Positions 1 through 8,910 of a stretch of 64,000 nt of DNA are shown here, piece after piece (position 1 is the stretch's first letter; each line of letters opens with the position of its first letter). The notes beneath the pieces were generated by a model, which saw only the letters and a program-made list of their open reading frames with translations, was not told the origin of the DNA and did no database searches. The translations under genes and the position numbers were made by a program. The stretch lies in assembly GCA_028289455.1 (NCBI GenBank), contig JANQPN010000060.1, forward strand, positions 92,870 to 156,869. The letters run 5' to 3'. Origin of the DNA: Wenzhouxiangellaceae bacterium (lineage in GTDB: Bacteria; Pseudomonadota; Gammaproteobacteria; Xanthomonadales; Wenzhouxiangellaceae).

Positions 1-723
1 CAGCATTGCTGCAAAGTTCAATGCCTGGAAACACGGAATAACCCGAGAGAACCCGGCCTGATGTAATCGCTGCTGATGTGCTTCGGCACTATCGATCAAC
101 ATCACTTTTTCCAGAGCCTGCCGTTTCTGGGCAATTTCCAGATCGGAATAACCCTGACTGCGTTTAAATTCATGATGCCAGTCAACCAGCAGTTGATTAT
201 CTTCAGGGTTATCAAACTGCAGCTTTTCCGCCAGCAGCAACACCCCACCCGGCAGCAAACCTTCGTAAATAGTCTGCAGCAGCGATAATCGCTGTGCCGG
301 TTTGATGAACTGCAGGGTGAAATTCAGCATTACCATGCTGGCATTGCTGATCGCAACATCAAGAACATCAGACTCGATCAGTTCAACCAGTACCCGGGAG
401 TTATCCCGGGCCAGCACTTCCCCGCACCTTTCCACCATAGCTGCAGAGTTATCCACCGAAATGATCCGGCAGTCTTCATGCAAGATGTTTCTGCGCACCG
501 CCAAAGTACTGGCACCCAGTGAACAGCCGAGATCATAAACCTGACTACCGGCAGATACCTTTTGCCTGGCCAGCAGACCAGCCAGCTCCAGCACCAGGGC
601 ATAACCGGGCACTGAACGCTGAATCATATCCGGAAACACCTTCACTACCCTGTCATCAAAGCTAAAGTCTGCGACTTTGGCCTGGTGTTGATGATAGATA
701 TTGTCTTTCGATGGTTTGCTCAT
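1..723 (-). CDS. cmoA: tRNA (cmo5U34) carboxy-S-adenosyl-L-methionine synthase CmoA (3' end cut by window)
   Basis: CmoA is the class-I SAM-fold enzyme that turns SAM and prephenate into carboxy-SAM, used by CmoB to modify U34 of tRNAs. The reading frame is open from ATG at 723 to the window edge, 241 codons, so only a few residues are missing if it has the E. coli length of about 247. The N-terminus contains DFSFDDRVVKVFPDMIQRSV and YALVLELAGLLA, then the SAM-binding loop VYDLGCSLGAST, SVDNSAAMVERC and MLNFTLQF, all in the order of the CmoA family. It lies 69 nt downstream of the unknown trio. A perfect TATAAT at 759-764 (minus strand) lies in the gap, but its -35 is poor, so it may be separately transcribed or read through. 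No cmoB is visible because it would lie outside the window. Confidence 0.9.
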   Translation of the reverse strand, partial: MSKPSKDNIYHQHQAKVADFSFDDRVVKVFPDMIQRSVPGYALVLELAGLLARQKVSAGSQVYDLGCSLGASTLAVRRNILHEDCRIISVDNSAAMVERCGEVLARDNSRVLVELIESDVLDVAISNASMVMLNFTLQFIKPAQRLSLLQTIYEGLLPGGVLLLAEKLQFDNPEDNQLLVDWHHEFKRSQGYSDLEIAQKRQALEKVMLIDSAEAHQQRLHQAGFSRVIPCFQALNFAAML

Positions 724-792
724 TGGTGAATAGACCGGAATGGCACGGATTGCCGGATATTATAGAGGCGTAGCCCGTGACGAGCTAAGCAA

Positions 793-1566
793 TTAAAGCT
801 GTCCGCTCTCGTCCGCTTCGAGCAGGATCTGGCCGTCGCCCATTGCCCGGGTTACTTCCTGCTCGGTATATGGGCGGCAGGATACTGTTGTTACATGCTG
901 GTATAGCTGCGCACTCTTATATAACCAGCGCAGACTGCGGAAATAAATCCCGTAACCTTTTACTCTGCAGGCAGCATCCTGCTGCGGAATGTTGGCAAAC
1001 ACATTTTCTTCCGGATAGAACAGCCTGGGAAAATAAAAACTGCTTTCAATTAAATAGAATTTGCCGTTATCACTTTCGGTGCTGCATGGTAATGAGGTAC
1101 AACCACCGAACTGATACAGTTCTCCGGTTTCAATTTCCTGCTTACCGGTAACGTAGACGGTTTCTTCAAACAGCGTGCTGTAGTAATAGGCAGCAGATAT
1201 TGCCATATGTAAAACAATTAGCCCGGCTACAGTTCCGGCTGTGGTGATACCCAAACGCTTAAGGGAAAAGACCCGTTCTCCCTTGGCATCCCGCACCGCT
1301 TCGCCATCCTGGCGTTTAAATGCCGCCCACCGGAACCACTTAACGAACATTCTCCATAACCAGGCCAGCAATGCACCCAGTGGCCCCAGCCATTTTTTAA
1401 GTGTTCCAAAGGTTTTTGCGGTTTTGCTTATCCAGTCGTTTCTGCGAATAATTTTTTCTGCTGTTGAAGACTGCTGCCGGCCAGCTTGCTGCTGAACGCG
1501 CTCGGCCTTCTCCTGCAGCCTGCGGGCCCGTTGTAATAATTCGTCTTCCGGCCTTTTATCAGTCAT
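793..1566 (-). CDS. Uncharacterised single-TM protein, third gene of the AAA trio
   Basis: I do not recognise this 257-residue protein. Residues 1-35 are charged and helical (possible coiled coil), residues 60-82 form an amphipathic W/F-rich stretch (LLAWLWRMFVKWFRW), and a transmembrane segment spans about 105-130 (ITTAGTVAGLIVLHMAISAA). The following 125 residues contain several cysteines, including the GGCTSLPC pair, as expected for an exported, disulphide-bearing domain. It starts 12 nt after the ClpB-like gene on the same strand, so the two are almost certainly co-transcribed. By position it may anchor or sense for the cytoplasmic AAA protein; that is inference only. No signal peptide, enzyme motif or lipobox is visible. 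Confidence 0.8.
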   Translation of the reverse strand: MTDKRPEDELLQRARRLQEKAERVQQQAGRQQSSTAEKIIRRNDWISKTAKTFGTLKKWLGPLGALLAWLWRMFVKWFRWAAFKRQDGEAVRDAKGERVFSLKRLGITTAGTVAGLIVLHMAISAAYYYSTLFEETVYVTGKQEIETGELYQFGGCTSLPCSTESDNGKFYLIESSFYFPRLFYPEENVFANIPQQDAACRVKGYGIYFRSLRWLYKSAQLYQHVTTVSCRPYTEQEVTRAMGDGQILLEADESGQL

Positions 1567-1578
1567 TAAACCAACTGC

Positions 1579-3840
1579 CTAACCATTGGCCTGTTGTTTG
1601 GCTGATGCAGTCGGAGGATGTAAGACCACCGTTTTATTTTCTTCATCATACTCAATCAATATGCTGCCTTTGGCATCCTGATTGAACAGCACCGTGTTGG
1701 CTATTTCCGGTTTGATCACGCCTTCTATATATCCTGTGATGCCGCGAGCGCCGGTGATGGGTTTGTAATGATCACGGCACATGGCTGATAGCGCCTGCTG
1801 TGAAATATCCACAGTGATTTCCGGCGCACTGGCCTGGACCATCTTATTGAGTTTTCCGATATCGCGTGCAGCGATTTTTTCGATAACGCTTAAATCCAGC
1901 GTGTTGAAGCAGACAATATTGCGTTTACCGTTGAATCGCGCCAGGAACTCCGGCCGGTATTGCTCATCCAGATCTTCCATTGCCAGGCCTTTGGCCACCT
2001 CAAAGTTATCTTCCGATAAAAAGTGTGGCGTGCCGATGTTGGTGGTCATCAGAATGATGGCATCCCGAAAGGAAACCGTCAGCCCGCGATTATCGGTCAG
2101 ACGTGCATCGTCAAGAATCTGCAGGAAAACATTGAATATATCGGTATGGGCTTTTTCGATTTCATCAAACAAGATGATACGTCGTGGATTACGGCGCATT
2201 TCATTGGTCAAAATACCTCCGGCTTCATAACCTTCATAGCCGGGCGGGGCGCCGATTAATTTGGCGACCGCATGTTTTTCCATATATTCCGACATATCAA
2301 AACGAAGCAAAGCACGTTCATCATCGAACAGCTCAACCGTTAATGCCTTGGCCAGTTCGGTTTTACCCACCCCTGACGGCCCTAGGAACATAAACGATGC
2401 CTGTGGTTTATTGGGACTCTGCAGGCCTGCCCGGGCTACCCTAACCTGGTTGGCCAGCTTGGTTACAGCCTCTTCCTGTCCAAATACCCTGTTGCTCAGA
2501 TTTTCATCCAGGTGTAGCAGTTTGGCGCGTTCGTCCTGAGTCAGTTTGCTGACCGGTATACCGGAAATATTGCTGAACTCTGCCAGTACCTGCTCCTTGC
2601 TGAGCTCCAGCTTGTCATTGATTTCAGCGGTGAGCGCTTCAAATTTCTCGCGGTTTTTATCAACTTCTGCCTGAAATTTGGCCATCTGCTTTTTAATGGC
2701 GGTCACTTCATCAGACTGGAATCCACCACTGGCAGCTCTGGCAGCAAATGAGACGAAACCTTTTTCCTTTGGGTCTTTGCCGGCATTTCCCTGTGTTTCG
2801 ATCTGATCCATCAGCCTGGCTTCTTCCTGCAGCTGCTGTTCCATATCGGATTCCAGCCCGCGGATGGCTTCCTCACCGTCACGCACTTCTGCATATATCT
2901 GTTTGATTTGTGTTTGCCGTTCCTGCCAGGCCTCATTGATAGCCTGAATTTCTGCGGTTATCTGATCCGCTTCTGCCTGCAGCTTTTTGCTGTCACTCTC
3001 CTGAGTCTTGCGATGATTAACTGAATCCAGTTGTTCGTTCAGCGCATCCAGTCTAGGGTCTTTGGCATGTGCATCCAGGCGGTAGGAAGTTAACGCTCTA
3101 TCCAACAAGGTCAGCGTTCTTTCCGGCTGAGCCCGGCTGAGGCCAATATCGCGGACGCGGTATTTACTGGTTACATCTATGGCTGTTTCTATCGCTGCAT
3201 CCGAAATTTTGATTTTATGATGTGAATACAGCTGTGACCCGGCAATGGTCTGCACTATTTTATGCAGCAATGCTTCGTTCGGCTCACTGATATCCAGCAG
3301 CGTATAACCCTCTTTCATATCAGAATGACAGGACAATACTGTCTGCAGGTCCTCATCCCGCGCTTCCATAATGACCTGAAACTTTTTCTTTTTGACGCCA
3401 TGCATCATGGCGTTGATCAGATGGGTGCAGCCATTGTTACGCACTGCATCAATAAAATCGCGCATGTCATCCATAACCAGAACGGCATTGGGCGTTCTAT
3501 CCAGTGTACGCAGGGTTTTATCAAAGCCGGCATTGATTTTGCTGTGCTCACCGGAGGCAAATAACAGATCACTGTCCAGCCAGAAGAACCGTTTGCTGAC
3601 AATATCAAATGGGGTCCCTGGATGGCTTTTGCTGGCCTGCAGGCCCTTGCAGATAGCTGAGCAACCTACTCCGCCTGTGCCGACCAGCAGCACACTGTTG
3701 GCACTTTTCCGCATTAGAACAGCGGTCAGCTTTTTGAGCACATCCTCACGGCCAACCAGCTCGAACCCGGGAAATTGTGCTAAGTACTCAGTCCCTCGAA
3801 TCAGGTAGTCCTGGGTTACATCGGCTTTGGAATCTGCCAT
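1579..3840 (-). CDS. ClpB/ClpC-like double AAA+ ATPase with degenerate first nucleotide site
   Basis: This 753-residue protein has two Clp/Hsp100 AAA modules but no N-terminal Clp repeat domain. AAA1 (about 25-250) has GTGGVGCS at residues 54-61, where the Walker A lysine is cysteine, and a Walker B ending in DD at 124-125 rather than DE. A heptad-rich region at about 265-420 looks like an expanded ClpB-type middle domain. AAA2 is intact: GPSGVGKT at 487-494, ILFDE at 556-560, the pore loop GYEGYE and a sensor-like TTNIGT. No ClpP-docking tripeptide was seen, so it is more likely an unfoldase or remodelling ATPase than a protease subunit. It is the middle gene of a three-gene minus-strand cluster (64 nt after the coiled-coil gene, 12 nt before the TM protein). 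The family assignment is firm; substrate and role are unknown. Confidence 0.88.
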   Translation of the reverse strand: MADSKADVTQDYLIRGTEYLAQFPGFELVGREDVLKKLTAVLMRKSANSVLLVGTGGVGCSAICKGLQASKSHPGTPFDIVSKRFFWLDSDLLFASGEHSKINAGFDKTLRTLDRTPNAVLVMDDMRDFIDAVRNNGCTHLINAMMHGVKKKKFQVIMEARDEDLQTVLSCHSDMKEGYTLLDISEPNEALLHKIVQTIAGSQLYSHHKIKISDAAIETAIDVTSKYRVRDIGLSRAQPERTLTLLDRALTSYRLDAHAKDPRLDALNEQLDSVNHRKTQESDSKKLQAEADQITAEIQAINEAWQERQTQIKQIYAEVRDGEEAIRGLESDMEQQLQEEARLMDQIETQGNAGKDPKEKGFVSFAARAASGGFQSDEVTAIKKQMAKFQAEVDKNREKFEALTAEINDKLELSKEQVLAEFSNISGIPVSKLTQDERAKLLHLDENLSNRVFGQEEAVTKLANQVRVARAGLQSPNKPQASFMFLGPSGVGKTELAKALTVELFDDERALLRFDMSEYMEKHAVAKLIGAPPGYEGYEAGGILTNEMRRNPRRIILFDEIEKAHTDIFNVFLQILDDARLTDNRGLTVSFRDAIILMTTNIGTPHFLSEDNFEVAKGLAMEDLDEQYRPEFLARFNGKRNIVCFNTLDLSVIEKIAARDIGKLNKMVQASAPEITVDISQQALSAMCRDHYKPITGARGITGYIEGVIKPEIANTVLFNQDAKGSILIEYDEENKTVVLHPPTASAKQQANG

Positions 3841-3904
3841 AACTTCGGTTTCTCCAGTTGCAACAGGTTAACAATGAGTCCGGTTAATTCAGAAACCCCT
3901 GCAG

Positions 3905-5626
3905 CTACATATTCAGTTTGCTGAACGGGTTTCCGTCATCATCATCATCTTTGGGAGTTGCTTCCGGTTCTGTGCTGACTTCCGGCTCATCCGCCTGCAT
4001 AACATCTGCACCTACCGCTACCGCTTCTTTGACGGCTTCACTGACATCTTTCGCGGTTTTTTCCAGTTCGGCCAGATTCTGGCGCATTTCCTGATAGCCT
4101 TCGCGACTGATATCAGTAGCTGCTCTGGCCACCTTGCCATAGCTTTCCAGTTCTTCGATGGCTTTCACCAGGGCATCGTTTTCCTGGCTGATACCCATGG
4201 CATTTTTCAGCGCTTCCTGCTGTGCCATGCGATTGGTCTGATCGTTCATGCGTTCCAATGTCATCTGCGCCACTTCCGCAGATTCGGATAAGGCTGCCAT
4301 GGAAACACCCTGCAGTACGGTGCTTAATCGGCTGGCTACGCCGGAAACGCCTTTGCTGTTGAGACTGCGGGTTTTAGCCACCTGCCCGTCGTTGGAATCC
4401 TTCATCGCCTTGATGCGGTAGCTTTCTGCTGTCAGATCACCAAATGTGCCCATGGTATCGACCTTGGCGGCAGTTAAAGCCGTGACATGGTTTTCCACTG
4501 CCATTTTATTGTTTTCGCGGCGCATTTTTGCGATGTTGCTTTCATCTGCAGGTTCTTCCAGCAAACCGTCACGTATTTGTGTATTGACAGCTTCGGCATC
4601 CTGCACTGCCTCACTGATAATGGCATAGACATTACGCAACCCGCCATTGCTGTCACCCAGCCGGTCAATCTGATCATTAATGCCTTCCAGATGATCCAAT
4701 ACATTGGAAGTTCTTTTATCTGCCGTATCGACAAAGTTATTGGCGCTGTCAACCAGTGCCTGCTGGCGTGCCTTGTGTTCATCCGAGCTGATATCCAGCA
4801 ACTCTCGCAGTTTGGCCTTTTCCTCGGCAAACTCGGCATATTCGGAAACCCGGTTGAATGTGGTTCTTTCAATTTCCTTGGTTAACTGGGTAATTGAGTC
4901 CTGCCTTTCTCCCAGCTCAACTTCTTTTTTGGCGATTTCCGCCAGCGCGCTTTTCTTTGTTCCGCCCAGCCCAAACCAGGATTTTTGACCCTGTAGCTGT
5001 TTGATTTCAGTTTGGATATTGCGAATATCAGTGTTGAAGGTATCCAGCTGCTTATCCTGCTCAGACCGCAGCATGGCTATGCGCTCCTCTTCTTTCTTGT
5101 CATCCTGGATTTCTCTGAATACCTCAAACATGGCGCCGTCACTGGCCATCCGCAGGCGGTATACGGCATCCAGAATATCGGTCAGCGGGCTCATCTGCTT
5201 TTCGAAATCCAGCAACCCCTGATTCATTTCATCAAATACATCTTTCAGCTCTGAAAATGCATCTGTGTCGGTCAGGTTAATGATTTCCTGCGCCATGTCC
5301 TTGCGCTGTTCCATCAACCATTCTTTGAACAGTTCGAACTCTGCCAGTTTCTCTTTGTTATCCGCTTTCTCATCGGCCAGGTCATAAGCCAGTTGTTTGG
5401 CTATCGCTTCCTTTTTGGCTTCCGGATCGCCTTCGGCAAAGACGATTTTATAAACCGTGTTGCTTTCTATTGCCGCAAATTTCTTACTGTCGGTACGTTG
5501 GGCAGTTTTTTCCTGGGTCTCTCCTCTGGTTTTGGCTTTTCTGCCGCGGTTCAGTGCCGCTTCCAGAAGATCTTCTGTGGTTTCCTGTCGTTTTAGTTTT
5601 GCGCCACTTTCATGTTCATTAGACAT
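3905..5626 (-). CDS. Coiled-coil cytoplasmic protein of unknown function, first gene of the AAA trio
   Basis: This 573-residue protein is rich in E, K, Q and A, with long heptad-like stretches (about 150-290 and 480-540), and no signal peptide or transmembrane segment. A K/R-rich head (residues 10-50) and an acidic tail with DDDDD before NPFSKLNM bracket the helical body. A glycine-containing break (SWFGLGGTKKS) interrupts it near residue 220. The start is supported by GAGGAA about 8 nt before ATG at 5626. It opens the cluster with the ClpB-like ATPase and the TM protein. The helical repeats loosely recall TelA/toxic-anion-resistance proteins, but I see no diagnostic motif. It could be an adaptor, scaffold or substrate of the ATPase; this is untested inference. 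Confidence 0.8.
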   Translation of the reverse strand: MSNEHESGAKLKRQETTEDLLEAALNRGRKAKTRGETQEKTAQRTDSKKFAAIESNTVYKIVFAEGDPEAKKEAIAKQLAYDLADEKADNKEKLAEFELFKEWLMEQRKDMAQEIINLTDTDAFSELKDVFDEMNQGLLDFEKQMSPLTDILDAVYRLRMASDGAMFEVFREIQDDKKEEERIAMLRSEQDKQLDTFNTDIRNIQTEIKQLQGQKSWFGLGGTKKSALAEIAKKEVELGERQDSITQLTKEIERTTFNRVSEYAEFAEEKAKLRELLDISSDEHKARQQALVDSANNFVDTADKRTSNVLDHLEGINDQIDRLGDSNGGLRNVYAIISEAVQDAEAVNTQIRDGLLEEPADESNIAKMRRENNKMAVENHVTALTAAKVDTMGTFGDLTAESYRIKAMKDSNDGQVAKTRSLNSKGVSGVASRLSTVLQGVSMAALSESAEVAQMTLERMNDQTNRMAQQEALKNAMGISQENDALVKAIEELESYGKVARAATDISREGYQEMRQNLAELEKTAKDVSEAVKEAVAVGADVMQADEPEVSTEPEATPKDDDDDGNPFSKLNM

Positions 5627-5928
5627 AAATGGTTCCTCGTCACTATTCCGCGATTATTTAAACTTGCGCCCCGTTATATCAGATTGAATGCTATCTGCAT
5701 TGTTACCAAACCGGGCCGAATGTACACCTGCCACAGGTCATACCACTTCTATGATTGGTTTTTGACCTTACGATTCTGGACATAGTACACGCTGTACATT
5801 TAATCAACGTTATCCTATTTGATATAAGGACATCCCTGTCTTTTCCATATGTGCCGGTAGACACAGTCATTTTTCAGCCAATACATTGTATAGTAGATGT
5901 CCTGCAAAACGCTTACGGGGATTGTTAT
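5627..5928. promoter_or_regulatory. Divergent intergenic region between the AAA trio and qmcA-like gene
   Basis: This 302-bp gap must hold the promoters of both divergent operons. It contains a short inverted repeat GTACA-CGC-TGTAC at 5785-5797 and a TTGACC at 5762-5767 without a well-spaced -10. The plus-strand frame of the SPFH gene stays open back to 5755, but that extension (58 residues) has no family resemblance, so I treat it as non-coding. No convincing terminator or RNA structure was seen. Confidence 0.4.
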
Positions 5929-7026
5929 ATGGCTGAATTTCTGGAACTTTTTAACGTATTTTCAATAGTTTTGGCGGTGCTGGGAATCATAATTGTTTTC
6001 CGGGCGGTAACCGTTGTTACACAAGGCTATGAATACACAGTCGAGAGGTTTGGACGCTATCGGGATACCTTTTCCCCCGGTTTTCATCTGCTGATTCCTT
6101 TTGTGGACCGCATTGGTCGCAAGATTAATATGATGGAACAGGTACTGGATGTCCCTTCACAGGAAGTTATTTCCAAAGATAACGCAGTGGTTACCGTGGA
6201 TGGCGTGGTTTTTTTCCAGGTGCTGGATGCGGCCAAAGCGGCTTATGAGGTTGCCCATCTGGAGCATGCCATTCTTAACCTGACCATGACCAACGTGCGT
6301 ACGGTACTGGGCGCGATGGATCTGGATGAATCATTATCCAAGCGTGATGAAATCAACGCCCGCCTGTTAACCGTTGTTGATGAAGCCACTACACCCTGGG
6401 GTGTTAAGGTGACCCGTATTGAAATCAAAGACATCACCCCACCGATGGATCTGGTCCAGGCCATGGCCCGCCAGATGAAGGCCGAACGTGAGAAACGTGC
6501 GGCCATTCTGGAAGCGGAGGGTTCCCGACAGTCAGAAATTTTACAGGCTGAAGGTGAAAAACGTTCTGCAATCCTTGAAGCTGAAGGCCGCCGTGAAGCT
6601 GCTTTTCGAGATGCCGAGGCACGTGAGCGACTGGCTGAAGCGGAAGCCAATGCAACCCGCATGGTCTCAACTGCCATAGCAGAGGGTGATATCCAGGCAA
6701 TCAATTATTTTGTCGCTCAGAAATATGTTGATGCACTGAAGTCTTTTGCTTTCTCCGAACAGCAGAAAACACTGCTGCTGCCTGTTGAAGCAACTGGCAT
6801 TCTGGGTAGTCTGGCCGGCATCACTGAACTGGCTAAAAGCGTCAATGGTTCGGGCGGCGGCAACAATGACGGCGGGGGTGATGAGCCCAAACGCTCCAGT
6901 AAACCACGCCGCAGAGCAGACCCTGGAACACAGGCACGCCCTGATACCAACAGGGCATCAGGCCGGGATGCGACCTTTTCAATTCCCGATGCAATCCAGT
7001 TAGGCAACAATAATCCATGGAGTTAA
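5929..7026 (+). CDS. qmcA: SPFH/band-7 membrane protein, QmcA (paraslipin) type
   Basis: This 365-residue stomatin/prohibitin-family protein has an N-terminal membrane segment (about 8-28), the SPFH start [13 protein letters not shown], the core [15 protein letters not shown], and the [20 protein letters not shown] helical repeats of paraslipins. A Gly/Asn-rich linker and a basic tail follow. It should oligomerise at the inner membrane as a scaffold in functional membrane microdomains. I chose ATG 5929 because the conserved family begins there and a GGGG stretch lies upstream, although the frame is open to 5755. Its stop overlaps the NfeD-like start, the usual qmcA-nfeD (E. coli qmcA-ybbJ) pairing. 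The C-terminal 60 residues ([20 protein letters not shown]) are unusually long and low-complexity. Confidence 0.9.
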   Translation: MAEFLELFNVFSIVLAVLGIIIVFRAVTVVTQGYEYTVERFGRYRDTFSPGFHLLIPFVDRIGRKINMMEQVLDVPSQEVISKDNAVVTVDGVVFFQVLDAAKAAYEVAHLEHAILNLTMTNVRTVLGAMDLDESLSKRDEINARLLTVVDEATTPWGVKVTRIEIKDITPPMDLVQAMARQMKAEREKRAAILEAEGSRQSEILQAEGEKRSAILEAEGRREAAFRDAEARERLAEAEANATRMVSTAIAEGDIQAINYFVAQKYVDALKSFAFSEQQKTLLLPVEATGILGSLAGITELAKSVNGSGGGNNDGGGDEPKRSSKPRRRADPGTQARPDTNRASGRDATFSIPDAIQLGNNNPWS

Positions 7027-7472
7027 CGATGACCGATAGCCTGGTTTTCTGGCACTGGTTCATTGCGGCCGGTGTCCTATTGATAATCGAAATGCTGATG
7101 CCGGCATTCTTTTTCCTGTGGATAGCCATAGCTGCGGTGGTAACCGGCCTGATTGTCCTGCTGGTTCCAGGCATGGGCATGGAACTGCAATTCATTGTAT
7201 TCGGCATTTTAAGTGTGCTGTCCATCATTGCCTGGTGGAAGTTTCGAATATTACGTCCCAGGCAGCCAAAACCCTCTTTGCTGAATCGCCGCGGTCATCA
7301 ATACATCGACCGAACTTTTACTCTGGAGGCGCCGATAGAAAATGGTATCGGCAAGATACGCGTTGATGATTCCACCTGGAAGATCAATGGCCCGGATCTG
7401 CCTGCCGGGCAACAGATTAAAGTGGTTGGTGTTGATGGCGTGGTTCTGATTATTGAACCGTTGGGTGCTTAG
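7017..7472 (+). CDS. NfeD-family membrane protein (YbbJ-like)
   Basis: This 151-residue short NfeD protein is the partner of SPFH proteins. Two to three hydrophobic segments (about 12-30, 33-52 and 55-72, with [17 protein letters not shown]) precede a C-terminal OB-fold domain that includes [14 protein letters not shown] and [14 protein letters not shown]. It lacks the protease domain of long NfeD proteins. Two in-frame ATGs are possible, at 7017 (overlapping the qmcA stop by 10 nt) and 7029 (directly after it); the second would remove only MELT. Either way the two genes are translationally linked. Confidence 0.9.
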   Translation: MELTMTDSLVFWHWFIAAGVLLIIEMLMPAFFFLWIAIAAVVTGLIVLLVPGMGMELQFIVFGILSVLSIIAWWKFRILRPRQPKPSLLNRRGHQYIDRTFTLEAPIENGIGKIRVDDSTWKINGPDLPAGQQIKVVGVDGVVLIIEPLGA

Positions 7473-7482
7473 CCTTTTCTCT

Positions 7483-7522
7483 CAGGGCGTTGTTGCTTTG
7501 CAATAACGCCCTGTTATTTCTT
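7483..7522 (+). terminator. Rho-independent terminator after nfeD-like gene
   Basis: A GC-rich stem AGGGCGTTGTTG / CAATAACGCCCT (one wobble-type mismatch) with loop CTTTG is followed by TTATTTCTT. It lies between the convergent nfeD-like gene and the minus-strand secreted-protein gene, and could serve both. Confidence 0.75.
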
Positions 7523-7551
7523 ACTCGACAAAAATGGTCAGCACTGATGAT

Positions 7552-8910
7552 TCAGGGGCCGTTATTTTCAAATGACTCGGTAAATATTTCCGCTACCACT
7601 GCCTGATCCGGCCGCACCAGGAAAAAGCCCCGATTAAAGTCACTGATCAACACCAGGCCGCTGCGGAAAAACGGGTAGACATTCCAGGCACCGCTAAAGC
7701 CAATGCCGTCACCACTGGGAAATGTGTCAAAAAAGGCTACTTCTTCCAGCTCGGCGTTGATCGGGTTGCTGATTCTTAATACGCGTAACCCACGACGGTA
7801 ATTAGCCTGATAGGTAAAATTACCCAGGGTGTACTGATTATGATCAATGGCCGGGCCGGCTGCTTCTGTAAATCCATTCAATACAGGGTTGTCCAGATCA
7901 CTCATATCCCAGACGTAAGTTCTGGTGTTGTGGCCGAAATCTCTTTCGTCCAACTCATCATCAACAATGAAATATTTCTGATCGGCCGTAAACCAGCCCT
8001 GATGAGTATAGCCTTCTCCTATATAACCAACTCTGGATAACTGTACCGGGTTGAGTTTGTCGCTGACATCAACAACGGTCACTGTATCTTCATTACTGGC
8101 TACACAGATTTCGCTTCCGGCATAATCCGGATCAGGGCCTTTATACGTGACGCATTGCACATCATGAGTGTAACCGTCGCTGGAAAAACAGCCGGCAAAT
8201 GCAGGTTCCACCGGGATTGATAAATCAATCATATGCAAACCACCGCTGCAGGTATCACCGCCTGTAGCATAGGCAAACCCGGTGTCTTCATTAATGGCTA
8301 TATTGTGCGCTTCACCAAAACCGTTGTAATCAGCGGTTGAAGTAAATGTAACAGGCGGATCGATTACATTGCGCAAATTGGCTAAATCAAAAACCTGCAT
8401 ACCATGCGGGCCGGCCAAATCCGCCACCATGTAGGCATGGTCGCGATATATTTTTATATCCGACCAGACCCTGTTGGCGACACCGGGAGGCCTGGCTATA
8501 TTTCCCAGGTAAACCGGGTTTACCGGATCTTCCAGACTGACAAACGATACACCGTTGGAACGACCGACTATGGCATATTCAATACCGGTTTCCGGATCTT
8601 CCCAGCCCCAGCTGTCACTACCGCTGGAGCCTGAACCACCGATTTCCGGCAGCGGCAGGTGTGACACCAGACTAATATTCCGACAAGGGAAAATATCTGC
8701 AAAACCGTCAACACATGGGACTTCGCCACTTGGACCAAAATAGGGAATCGCGTTGGGTTCATGAGAGTGAGCAGCCAGATCCACGAATCCGGGATCAGGA
8801 TGGGTCAAGGCCAGCTGTGCTGCTCGATCAGGGGTAAAACAAGCCCATGCACCGGCACTGACTGCCAATGCCAGGACACTGTAAACTACTTTATTGCGCT
8901 TCAAATCCAT
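7552..8910 (-). CDS. Secreted choice-of-anchor-B family protein (beta-propeller-like)
   Basis: This protein of about 452 residues has repeated LVI/HVP-type blades typical of the choice-of-anchor-B family (for example AYMVADLAGPHGMQVFDLAN, HNIAINEDTGFAYATGG, YTHDVQCVTYKGPD and TYVWDMSDLDNPVLNGF). I use ATG 8910, which gives a basic-hydrophobic signal peptide (MDLKRNKVVYSVLALAVSAG) ending near AWA; the longer frame to 9036 lies inside the upstream gene. The C-terminus reads VVAEIFTESFENNGP, matching the tails of two other secreted proteins here. It overlaps the upstream carboxypeptidase by 20 nt, so the two are probably co-expressed. It is likely exported; its binding partner and function are unknown. 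Confidence 0.82.
   Translation of the reverse strand: MDLKRNKVVYSVLALAVSAGAWACFTPDRAAQLALTHPDPGFVDLAAHSHEPNAIPYFGPSGEVPCVDGFADIFPCRNISLVSHLPLPEIGGSGSSGSDSWGWEDPETGIEYAIVGRSNGVSFVSLEDPVNPVYLGNIARPPGVANRVWSDIKIYRDHAYMVADLAGPHGMQVFDLANLRNVIDPPVTFTSTADYNGFGEAHNIAINEDTGFAYATGGDTCSGGLHMIDLSIPVEPAFAGCFSSDGYTHDVQCVTYKGPDPDYAGSEICVASNEDTVTVVDVSDKLNPVQLSRVGYIGEGYTHQGWFTADQKYFIVDDELDERDFGHNTRTYVWDMSDLDNPVLNGFTEAAGPAIDHNQYTLGNFTYQANYRRGLRVLRISNPINAELEEVAFFDTFPSGDGIGFSGAWNVYPFFRSGLVLISDFNRGFFLVRPDQAVVAEIFTESFENNGP

Noticed and set aside
5755..5928. Coding extension of the QmcA-like protein to ATG 5755
   Set aside because: The extra 58 residues have no family similarity and the region must hold the promoter; ATG 5929 fits the family start.
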